Part shown: positions 35,458 through 42,528 of the stretch, piece by piece
How the letters are laid out: the number at the start of each line of letters is the position of its first letter
How positions within the stretch are numbered: position 1 is the first letter of the stretch
Origin: Nocardiopsis flavescens
GTDB lineage: Bacteria; Actinomycetota; Actinomycetes; Streptosporangiales; Streptosporangiaceae
Direction: 5' to 3'
DNA: 64,000 bases
Assembly: GCF_900141985.1 (NCBI RefSeq)
Contig: NZ_FQZK01000018.1
Location: 49,961-113,960 of the forward strand
Notes under the pieces: model-generated
The model's database searches: none
Seen by the model: only the letters and a program-made list of their open reading frames with translations
What the model was told of the DNA's origin: nothing
Made by a program: the position numbers and the translations under genes

Positions 35458-36261
35458 ATGTCGAGCGGTTCGGACCGGAGCGGGCCGGCGGTGCCCCGCG
35501 CGGCCGCCACGGTGGTCCTGCTGCGCCCCGCGGGCGCGGGCATGGAGGTCCTGCTCATGCGCAGGGTGCGCTCCATGGGGTTCGCCCCCGGCGCCTACGT
35601 CTTCCCCGGCGGCGGGGTGGACGTGCGCGACGAGGCCGCAGGCCTGCCCTGGACCGGACCGTCCCCGCGGGAGTGGGCGGACGTGCTCGGCGTCGACGTC
35701 CCCCGGGCCAGGGCCCTGGTGTGCGCCGCGGTCCGCGAGACGTTCGAGGAGACGGGGGTGCTCCTGGCCGGGGAGCCCGGCGGCGACGGCCCCGTCCTGG
35801 ACACGGCGTCACAGGAGTGGGAGCGGGACCGGCTGGGGCTGATCGACCGCTCCCGCTCCTTCACCGACGTGCTCTCCGGCCGGGGCCTGGTGTTGCGCTC
35901 GGAGTGGCTGCGCGCCTGGTCGCGCTGGATCACCCCGGCGGCCGAGAAGCGCCGCTTCGACACGTGGTTCTTCGCCGCGGAGCTGCCGCCCGGACAGGCC
36001 TCCCGGGACGTGGGCGGCGAGGCCGACCTGACCCGGTGGATCGACCCGGCGCTGGTGGCGGGGGAGTGGGAGCGGGGGGACATGCCGATGCTCCCGCCGA
36101 CCCTGGTCACCTGCGCACAGGTGGCGGAGTGCGGCACCCTGGGCGGGGTACGGCGGGCGGAACGGGATATCGTCCCCCTTGAGCCCGAAGTGCGCGTGGT
36201 CGACGGCCGGCTCCGTGTCTTCCTCCCCGACGGGATCGACTACCCCCTTCCCAGTGAGTGA
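35458..36261 (+). CDS. Nudix hydrolase, NUDT19-like with split Nudix box
   Basis: This 267-aa protein begins 15 nt after the RidA-like gene. It carries VFPGGGVDVRDEAAG (about 42-56) and, after an insertion of about 25 residues, AAVRETFEETGVLLAG (about 88-103), which is the Nudix metal-binding helix. An insertion between GGG and REXXEE is typical of the NUDT8/NUDT19 type, which hydrolyse acyl-CoA or CoA. A second conserved segment (KRRFDTWFFAAELPPGQ) follows. It belongs to the operon with the RidA and MBL genes. Confidence 0.87.
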   Translation: MSSGSDRSGPAVPRAAATVVLLRPAGAGMEVLLMRRVRSMGFAPGAYVFPGGGVDVRDEAAGLPWTGPSPREWADVLGVDVPRARALVCAAVRETFEETGVLLAGEPGGDGPVLDTASQEWERDRLGLIDRSRSFTDVLSGRGLVLRSEWLRAWSRWITPAAEKRRFDTWFFAAELPPGQASRDVGGEADLTRWIDPALVAGEWERGDMPMLPPTLVTCAQVAECGTLGGVRRAERDIVPLEPEVRVVDGRLRVFLPDGIDYPLPSE

Positions 36262-36267
36262 GGTGCG

Positions 36268-37074
36268 ATGAGGATCGACGGTTCCGGCACACTGCGCGCC
36301 GGCTGTGTCCTGTGCCCCAACCCCGGTCCGATGACCCTGGAGGGGACCAACACCTGGATCCTGCGCGAGCCCGGCTCCCGCGGGGTGGTGGTGGTCGACC
36401 CGGGTCCGCACGACGAGCGGCACCTGGAGCGGGTCGCGCGCACCGTGCAGGAGCAGGGCGCGCAGGTGCTGATGGCGGTCCTGACGCACCGGCACCCGGA
36501 CCACTCCGAGGGCGCCCGCTACTTCTCCGAGCTGACCGGCGCCCCGGTGCACGCGGTCGACCCCGCGATGCGGGTGGGCGGTGACGGCCTGGCCGACGGG
36601 CGGCTGCTGGAGGCCGACGGGCTGCGGCTGCGCGTGCTGTCCACCCCGGGGCACACCGACGACTCCGTCTGCCTGTACCTGGAGGCGGACGGGGCGATCC
36701 TCACCGGCGACACGGTCCTGGGGCACGGGACCACCGTCATCGACGGCGACGACGGCCTGGGGCCGTACATGGAGTCGCTGTACCGGCTGCGCGACCTGGT
36801 GCGCGAGAACCAGGTGCGCACGCTGCTCCCCGGCCACGGGCCCATCCTCACCACCCCGGGCGCCGTGATCGACTCCTACATCGACCACCGCGAGTCCCGG
36901 CTCGCGCAGGTGCGGGAGGCCGTCGACGCGGGCGCCGTGCGGGTGGAGGAGATCGTCGACCGGGTGTACCCGGACATCACCGAGCAGATCCGCTTCGCGG
37001 CGGCGTCCTCGGTCCGCGCCCAGCTGCGCTACCTGTCCCTCAACGGCGGACTTCCCGACGGCGTCGAGGCCTGA
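36268..37074 (+). CDS. Metallo-beta-lactamase-fold hydrolase (LACTB2-like)
   Basis: This 268-aa protein starts 6 nt after the Nudix gene. It contains MTLEGTNTWILR, VVVDPGPHDERH, the zinc motif LTHRHPDHSEGAR (HxHxDH, about 70-82), GHTDDSVCL (about 130), LTGDTVLGHGT (about 150) and LLPGHGPILTTP. This corresponds to the LACTB2/YflN group and to Rv3677c. LACTB2 is a single-strand-specific endoribonuclease in animals; the bacterial role is unproven. A winged-helix-like C-terminal tail (residues about 210-268) follows, as in LACTB2. Confidence 0.9.
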   Translation: MRIDGSGTLRAGCVLCPNPGPMTLEGTNTWILREPGSRGVVVVDPGPHDERHLERVARTVQEQGAQVLMAVLTHRHPDHSEGARYFSELTGAPVHAVDPAMRVGGDGLADGRLLEADGLRLRVLSTPGHTDDSVCLYLEADGAILTGDTVLGHGTTVIDGDDGLGPYMESLYRLRDLVRENQVRTLLPGHGPILTTPGAVIDSYIDHRESRLAQVREAVDAGAVRVEEIVDRVYPDITEQIRFAAASSVRAQLRYLSLNGGLPDGVEA

Positions 37075-37242
37075 CACCCCTGCGCCCCGCTCTCCCCGCG
37101 CGGCCCGGTGCCCTCCGGCGCCCCCGCGCGGACCCGCCCGGAAACGGCGACGGGCTCCGGTCCGCGCGATTCCCGGCGAGGGGATTCGACGCGGGCCGGA
37201 GCCCGCCGTGCTCCCGCGCAGCGGGGCCGGTGGTCGCCGTGC

Positions 37243-37929
37243 CTAGCGGGCGCGGCGGCGCATGCGCTCGACGTCCAGCAGGACCACGGCCTTGGCCTCG
37301 ATGCGCAGCCAGCCGCGCAGCGCGAACTCGGCGAGGGCCTTGTTGACCGTCTCGCGGGAGGCGCCGACCAGCTGGGCCAGCTCCTCCTGGGTGAGGTCGT
37401 GGTGGACGTGCAGGCCGTCGTCGCCCTCCTTGCCGAACTTCTCGGCGAGTTCGAGCAGGGCCTTGGCCACCCGGCCGGGGACGTCGGTGAAGACCAGGTC
37501 GGCCATCACGTCGTTGGTCCGGCGCAGGCGCTCGGCGAGGGACTTGAGCAGCTGGAGCGAGACCTGGGGCCGGCTCGAAAGGAACGGGCGCAGGTCGTCG
37601 TGGCCCAGCCCGGCCAGCACGGAGTCGGTCACCGCGACGGCGCTCGCGGTGCGCGGGCGCGGGTCGAACAGCGACAGCTCGCCGAACATCTCGCCCGGGC
37701 CGAGCACCCCGAGCAGGTTCTCGCGGCCGTCCACGGCCGTGCGGGTCAGCTTCACCTTCCCGTTGAGGATGACGTACAGGCGGTCGCCCTCGTCGCCCTC
37801 GTTGAACAGGGTCTGGCCCCGTCCCAGGCGCACCTCGTTGACCGAGGAGCGCAGTGCGGCGGTGTCCTCCTCGTCCAGGGTCTCGAACAAGGGGGCCTTG
37901 CGCAGCACCTCGTTGATGTCGTCCACCAC
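37243..37929 (-). CDS. crp: Crp/Fnr-family global regulator (Crp)
   Basis: This 228-aa protein has a cyclic-nucleotide-binding domain (about 15-115) with GEMFGELSLFDPRPRTASA, which contains the phosphate-binding E-L-S and R-T residues of cAMP receptors, a dimerisation helix, and a C-terminal winged helix with DLTQEELAQLVGASRETVNKAL (about 175-196). The high match to the pattern of Rv3676/SCO3571 and its place beside nth identify it as the actinobacterial Crp. GTG 37929 or the next GTG codon is the start, with AGGAGG upstream. A Crp-type palindrome lies 33 bp upstream, implying autoregulation. Confidence 0.93.
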   Translation of the reverse strand: MVDDINEVLRKAPLFETLDEEDTAALRSSVNEVRLGRGQTLFNEGDEGDRLYVILNGKVKLTRTAVDGRENLLGVLGPGEMFGELSLFDPRPRTASAVAVTDSVLAGLGHDDLRPFLSSRPQVSLQLLKSLAERLRRTNDVMADLVFTDVPGRVAKALLELAEKFGKEGDDGLHVHHDLTQEELAQLVGASRETVNKALAEFALRGWLRIEAKAVVLLDVERMRRRAR

Positions 37930-37961
37930 ATGTCCTCCTACTAAAACCTGACCGCCAACAG

Positions 37962-37977
37962 TGTGACGTATATCGCA
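37962..37977. promoter_or_regulatory. Crp-binding site between crp and nth
   Basis: TGTGACGTATATCGCA matches the consensus TGTGA-N6-TCACA with one mismatch in the second half. It lies 33 bp upstream of the crp start and 235 bp upstream of nth. A further half site TGTGA lies nearby at about 37983-37987. Confidence 0.7.
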
Positions 37978-38211
37978 CCCGGGTGTGAAACCAGGTCGTT
38001 GCCTCGGCTTGTCCGCCGGGAGACCACGTGCCCACGACTGGCCGACGTCAGCCCCTGCGATCTTAGTCGTGATCGGCTTCTAGCAGGGATCTCCGCGCCG
38101 TGCCAGCGGGACATTGGTTACATAATCCCGTCCGGGGCCCCTCTGTTCCGCGAGGGGGTCGGACCTTCGGTGGACCGCGCGGCGATCCCCACGGCCCCCT
38201 ACCCTGTGACG

Positions 38212-38955
38212 ATGCCCCGTGACACACCGAACGCGAGCGTTCCCGCGCCCACCCCCACGGGGGAGAGCCGCCTCGCGCTGGTCCGACGTGCCCGCAGGAT
38301 GTACCGGGAGCTCGCCGAGCTCTACCCGGACGCCCACGCCGAACTGAACTTCACGACCCCGCTGGAGCTGCTGGTCGCCACGATCCTGTCCGCGCAGTGC
38401 ACGGACAAGCGGGTCAACCAGGTCACCCCGACGCTGTTCGCCCGCTACCCCGACGCCGAGGCCTACGCCGGCGCCGATCGCGACGAACTCGAGGGGATCA
38501 TCCGACCTCTCGGTTTCTTCCGGGCCAAGGCGAACAGCCTCATGGGGCTCGGTCAGGCGTTGTGCGAACAACACGGAGGCGAGGTCCCAGGGAACCTCGC
38601 CGACCTCGTCAAACTACCCGGAGTAGGACGAAAAACCGCAAACGTACTGCTCGGTAACGCCTTCGATGTGCCCGGAATCACGGTGGACACCCACTTCGGG
38701 CGCCTCGTCCGGAGATTCGGGTGGACCGACGAGGAGGACCCGGTCAAGGTCGAGCACGCCGTCGGCGAGCTGTTCCCCCGCAAGGACTGGACGATGCTCT
38801 CCCACCGCGTCGTCTGGCACGGCCGCCGCGTCTGCCACGCCCGCCGGCCCGCCTGCGGCGCGTGCGCCGTCTCGCACTGGTGCCCTTCCTTCGGCGAGGG
38901 CCCCACCGACCCCGAGGCCGCGGCGAAACTGCTGCGCATGCGCTCCTTCGCCTGA
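38212..38955 (+). CDS. nth: Endonuclease III (DNA glycosylase/AP lyase)
   Basis: This 247-aa product contains the helix-hairpin-helix LPGVGRKTANVLLG (catalytic Lys in RKTAN, about 144-157), the catalytic Asp in VDTHFGRLVRR, and the C-terminal [4Fe-4S] cluster motif C-x6-C-x2-C-x5-C (CHARRPACGACAVSHWC). It removes oxidised pyrimidines and nicks the abasic site in base excision repair. ATG 38212 is favoured; the open frame upstream to 37963 runs through the promoter region of crp. A DNA-contacting ILSAQCTDKRVNQVTP motif is intact. Order crp-nth is conserved in actinobacteria. Confidence 0.95.
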   Translation: MPRDTPNASVPAPTPTGESRLALVRRARRMYRELAELYPDAHAELNFTTPLELLVATILSAQCTDKRVNQVTPTLFARYPDAEAYAGADRDELEGIIRPLGFFRAKANSLMGLGQALCEQHGGEVPGNLADLVKLPGVGRKTANVLLGNAFDVPGITVDTHFGRLVRRFGWTDEEDPVKVEHAVGELFPRKDWTMLSHRVVWHGRRVCHARRPACGACAVSHWCPSFGEGPTDPEAAAKLLRMRSFA

Positions 38956-39199
38956 CCCCGCCCGGCCGCGACCGGTCCCGGGCGGCCGTGGCGGACACCC
39001 CGGGACCGAGGGGCCGCGCACATGCGCACGCCTGTCAGGAACGGGTGTCGTGCTTTGTACTCTGATGGTGTGAGCGTTGACACCGCAGGGTCGCCCTGCC
39101 GGGGTCCCATCACATGACGACCCAGGGGAGGGACGTGCCGGAGCAGCGCCGACGGCCCGTCGACGGCGGCCCGCCGACCCGACTCCCCTCCGAAGGCAG

Positions 39200-39862
39200 G
39201 TGCCGACCTTGAACCCGATGCCGTCCTGGCTCGCCTCGCTCTCCGACGCGGCGTCCGGGATGACCGTGCCCCCGCAGATGCGCCCGCCGCGGCACGGGGG
39301 CCGCGAGTCCGCGGTCCTCATCCTCTTCGGCGAGGGGCCCCACGGACCCGACGTGCTGCTCATCCAGCGCAACGAGGGGCTGCGCAGGCACTCCGGACAG
39401 CCCGCCTTCCCCGGCGGCCGGATCGAGCCCACCGACGCCTCGCCCGAGGCCGCCGCGCTGCGCGAGGCCGCCGAGGAGACCGGGCTGGTGCCCACCGGCG
39501 TGGACGTCGTCGGCCGCCTCCCCGAGCTGTACGTCAGCTTCAGCGACTTCCGGGTCGCACCCGTCCTGGGCTGGTGGCGCGACCCCTGCGAGGTACGGCC
39601 CACCGACCTGGGCGAGGTGGCGTCCGTCTCCCGGGTCCCCGTCGCCGACCTCGCCGACCCCGCCAACCGGGTCACGGTGCGCTACGGCGACGGGTCCCGC
39701 TGGGGCCCCGGCTTCCGGGTGGACGGCATGCTCGTGTGGGGCTTCACCGGCGCCATCGTCGACCGGCTGCTCTTCCTGGGCGGATGGGAACTTCCCTGGC
39801 ACCGGGAGGGTCTCACCGATGTGTTCGAAGCGACGCCCGACGGACCGCGCCCGGTCGGCTGA
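39200..39862 (+). CDS. Nudix hydrolase, CoA pyrophosphatase-like (Rv3672c type)
   Basis: This 220-aa protein has the CoA-pyrophosphatase pattern: VLLIQRNEGLRRHSGQPAF, PGGRIEPTDASPEAA, ALREAAEETGLVP (about 60-100), and ELYVSFSDFRVAPVLGWW. It probably hydrolyses CoA or related NDP-X compounds. GTG 39200 with GAAGG upstream is chosen; TTG 39209 and ATG 39218 are in frame and possible. The stop lies 54 bp before the MarP-type protease, again the gene order of M. tuberculosis (Rv3672c-Rv3671c), and the two are likely cotranscribed. Confidence 0.88.
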   Translation: MPTLNPMPSWLASLSDAASGMTVPPQMRPPRHGGRESAVLILFGEGPHGPDVLLIQRNEGLRRHSGQPAFPGGRIEPTDASPEAAALREAAEETGLVPTGVDVVGRLPELYVSFSDFRVAPVLGWWRDPCEVRPTDLGEVASVSRVPVADLADPANRVTVRYGDGSRWGPGFRVDGMLVWGFTGAIVDRLLFLGGWELPWHREGLTDVFEATPDGPRPVG

Positions 39863-39916
39863 GGCCGGCACCGCTCGCCCCGCGCCCGTGGGCAGCGCTC
39901 ACCTTTGGAGGGCAAT

Positions 39917-41095
39917 GTGCTCGACGTGATCCTGATCGTCCTGTTGCTGCTGTTCGCGGTGACCGGGTACCGACAGGGTTTCATCGTCGGTGTCTTCAGC
40001 TTCGCGGGGTTCATCGGCGGCGGCGTGCTCGCCGCGCTGACCTCTCCCGAGTACATCCAGCGGTGGGTGGAGGACCCCGGGAGGCAGGCGCTGGTGGCCA
40101 TCGCGGTGGTCTTCCTCTCCGCCGCGCTGGGCCAGTTCCTGCTCTCCTACCTGGGCACCATGGTGCGCAACAAGGTCACCTGGGACTCGGCCCGGATCGT
40201 GGACGCCATGGGCGGTGCCGTCGTCAGCGGGCTGTCGGTGCTGCTGGTGGCCTGGTTCATCGGCAGCACGGTCGCCAACTCGGCGCTGCCGTTCGTCGCC
40301 GAGCAGGTGCGGGGCTCCCGCATCCTCCAGTCCGTCGACACCCTCATGCCGGAGTCCGCGCACAGCGGCTTCTCGACGTTCCGCCGCGTGGTCGACCAGA
40401 GCGCCTTCCCCCAGGTGTTCAGCGGCCTGGGCACCGGTGAGCTGGCCGAGGTCGAGCCCCCGGACCCCGACGTGCTCACCACCCCCGAGCTGATCGAGGC
40501 CAGCCGCAGCGTCGTCAAGGTGCTGGGCACCGCCCCGTCCTGCCAGCGCCGGGTCGAGGGCACCGGGTTCGTGTACTCCGACGGCCGGGTCATGACCAAC
40601 GCCCACGTGGTCGCCGGGGTCACCGACGACCTGCGGGTGGTCACCCGGGAGGGCCACCAGCTGGAGGCCACGCTGGTGCTGTTCGACGCCCAGCAGGACC
40701 TGGCGGTGCTGCACGTGCCCGAGCTGGACCTGTCCCCGCTGGAGTTCACCCACGAGGCCCCCCAGGGCGGGGACGCCGTCGTCGCCGGGTTCCCGCGCAA
40801 CAGCGGCTTCACCGCGGTCCCGGCCCGGGTGCGGGCCCGCCAGACCGCGCAGGGGCCCGACTTCTACCACTCCCAGCAGGTGAGCCGGGAGATCTACCAG
40901 GTGCGCGCCGTGGTGCGGCCGGGCAACTCCGGCGGTCCGCTGCTGGCCCCCGACGGCACCGTCTACGGGGTGGTGTTCGCCGCCGCCACCAACGAACCCG
41001 AGACCGGGTACGTGCTCACCGCCGACGAGGTCGCCGAGAACGCCGAGCGCGGGCTCGCCGCCTCCGCCGAGGTGTCGTCCCAGACCTGCGACTGA
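39917..41095 (+). CDS. marP: MarP-type membrane serine protease with CvpA domain
   Basis: This 392-aa protein begins at GTG 39917 (GGAGG 5 nt upstream). Four hydrophobic helices in residues 1-150 form a CvpA-like membrane part (VLDVILIVLLLLFAVTGYRQ). The periplasmic trypsin-like domain has the triad His in VMTNAHVVAG, Asp in QQDLAVLHV and Ser in RPGNSGGPLLAP, and the cysteines of APSCQRR and SQTCD that form the regulatory disulfide in Rv3671c. In mycobacteria, MarP confers resistance to acid and oxidative stress and processes peptidoglycan hydrolase RipA. It ends before a strong bidirectional terminator. Confidence 0.9.
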   Translation: MLDVILIVLLLLFAVTGYRQGFIVGVFSFAGFIGGGVLAALTSPEYIQRWVEDPGRQALVAIAVVFLSAALGQFLLSYLGTMVRNKVTWDSARIVDAMGGAVVSGLSVLLVAWFIGSTVANSALPFVAEQVRGSRILQSVDTLMPESAHSGFSTFRRVVDQSAFPQVFSGLGTGELAEVEPPDPDVLTTPELIEASRSVVKVLGTAPSCQRRVEGTGFVYSDGRVMTNAHVVAGVTDDLRVVTREGHQLEATLVLFDAQQDLAVLHVPELDLSPLEFTHEAPQGGDAVVAGFPRNSGFTAVPARVRARQTAQGPDFYHSQQVSREIYQVRAVVRPGNSGGPLLAPDGTVYGVVFAAATNEPETGYVLTADEVAENAERGLAASAEVSSQTCD

Positions 41096-41400
41096 CCCGG
41101 ACCCGGGGGCGCCGCGGCGCCCCCGGGCCGCGCCGGGCCCTCCGAGGAGGCCTGTGGCGTCCGGGGCGGGCGGGAGACGGTGCCCGGTGACACCTGTGAC
41201 GTGTGAGGGCTCCTGTGGCGCTCTGCCGACCCCGTGGCGTGCGCGGCGCGGGGTCGGCGCCGCCCCTGCGGGCGAGCGGCGCGGTGGTGTGCGGGACCGC
41301 CGGGAGCCGCGTCGCCGTGTCGTCGGCGCCGTGGCGGGCGCCCGCCGGGCACCGAGGCCCCCGGGTGAGCGGGGACCGGGGCCGCGCCGCCGGGAACGCG

Positions 41401-41435
41401 CGAGGGCGCCTCCCCGCGGTGGGGAGGCGCCCTCG
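41401..41435. terminator. Bidirectional terminator between marP and anti-sigma gene
   Basis: CGAGGGCGCCTCCCC (41401-41415), loop GCGGT, GGGGAGGCGCCCTCG (41421-41435): perfect 15-bp stem. The preceding 300 bp after the marP stop hold no gene. Confidence 0.88.
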
Positions 41436-41454
41436 TCGTGTCGTGGCCGGGACC

Positions 41455-41997
41455 CTAGTTGGAGCTGGGGTCCGGCGTGATCGGCCAGCTCATGCGCACG
41501 ATGGTGCCGTGCTCACCCGGATCGATCTTCACCTCGTCGGCCAGGCCGGTGATGACCGCCAGACCCAGCCCGGGGGAGAACCCCGAGATCCCGCCGGGAG
41601 GGGTGTCCTCACCGTCGAGGAAGAGTCCGTCGAGGAGGGGCTCGGTGTGGTCGGCGGGTTCCGGGGCCTCCGTGGCCGGGGCCCGGTCCGAGACGACCAC
41701 CTCGAAGCGTCGGGTCGCGCTCCCGTTGGCGCGCAGGATACGGCTCGCGGTGTCGGAACGGGGGTCCGACACCGGATCAGGCCCGCCGTCGTCGATCAGC
41801 TGGAGCAGGATCGGCTGCGTCGGGCAGTGCAGCTTGTGCGCCGCGACAGCCCGGGAGCACGCCTCACCGACCGCCAACCGGATCTCGTCGATGGTGGAGG
41901 CGGGGATGCCCGCCCGCCGGGCCACGGTCGCGGCCATGAGCCGGGCCGTGCGCACGTGGGCCGGAAGCGCACTGATCGTGAGCGTGATGGTCGCCAT
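41455..41997 (-). CDS. Anti-sigma factor-like HATPase protein, BldG partner
   Basis: This 180-aa protein resembles RsbW/SpoIIAB-type kinases: N-terminal strand, helix DEIRLAVGEACSRAVAAH (about 37-54), and C-terminal GFSPGLGLAVITGLADEV (about 145-162) as G-box. However, the conserved Mg2+/ATP-binding Asn of the N-box (normally EACTNAV) is replaced by Arg (EACSRAV), so kinase function is doubtful. It is 13 nt downstream of the BldG gene in the same operon, as in Streptomyces where the partner gene encodes the anti-sigma factor bound by BldG. A long acidic insertion sits near residues 80-140. Confidence 0.85.
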   Translation of the reverse strand: MATITLTISALPAHVRTARLMAATVARRAGIPASTIDEIRLAVGEACSRAVAAHKLHCPTQPILLQLIDDGGPDPVSDPRSDTASRILRANGSATRRFEVVVSDRAPATEAPEPADHTEPLLDGLFLDGEDTPPGGISGFSPGLGLAVITGLADEVKIDPGEHGTIVRMSWPITPDPSSN

Positions 41998-42010
41998 CGC
42001 TCGCTCTGTA

Positions 42011-42358
42011 CTACTTCGCGGAACGCTTGTCGATGGCTTCCTGCACGGTGTTGTGAATACCGAAGACCTTGGTCAGACCGGTGATCCGGAAGATCTTGAG
42101 GATGCGTTCCTGCGTGCACACCAGGTCCAGCGTGCCGTCGTGCGCGCGCACGCGCTTGAGGCCGCCCACGAGCACGCCCAGACCCGTCGAGTCCAGGAAC
42201 TCCACCTTCTCCATGTTCACCACGAGGTGGAAGTTGCCCTTGTTGACCAGGTCGATCAGCAGCTCGCGGAGCCGGGGTGCGGTATAGACGTCGATCTCAC
42301 CCTCAACGACGACGATCTCGGTGTCGCCCTCGGTGTAATGATCAAGCTTCAAGTCCAC
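42011..42358 (-). CDS. bldG: Anti-sigma factor antagonist BldG
   Basis: This 115-aa STAS-domain protein has the phosphorylatable Ser in VEFLDSTGLGVLVGGLKRV (Ser about 57), the N-terminal MDLKLDHYTEGDTEIVVVEG and FRITGLTKVFGIHNTVQEA at the C-terminus. It matches Streptomyces BldG closely in motif and context: upstream of the anti-sigma gene and divergent from a DUF1998 helicase. The unphosphorylated form sequesters the anti-sigma factor; in Streptomyces bldG is needed for aerial growth and antibiotics. The ATG is at 42358. Confidence 0.93.
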   Translation of the reverse strand: MDLKLDHYTEGDTEIVVVEGEIDVYTAPRLRELLIDLVNKGNFHLVVNMEKVEFLDSTGLGVLVGGLKRVRAHDGTLDLVCTQERILKIFRITGLTKVFGIHNTVQEAIDKRSAK

Positions 42359-42528
42359 TAGTCCTCCAGCGCCGATGATCTCTGCCGGGCGTTACCCCAC
42401 CAGCACGCATTCAACCACGGGTGTCGTGCCGGTCCTCCCGTGATGGACGGAAAAACCGTGACACCGCGCGACCGTTCCCCCGGATGCCACACTGAAACCA
42501 ATGTCCACCCAGTGAGGAGGGGTCTCGG

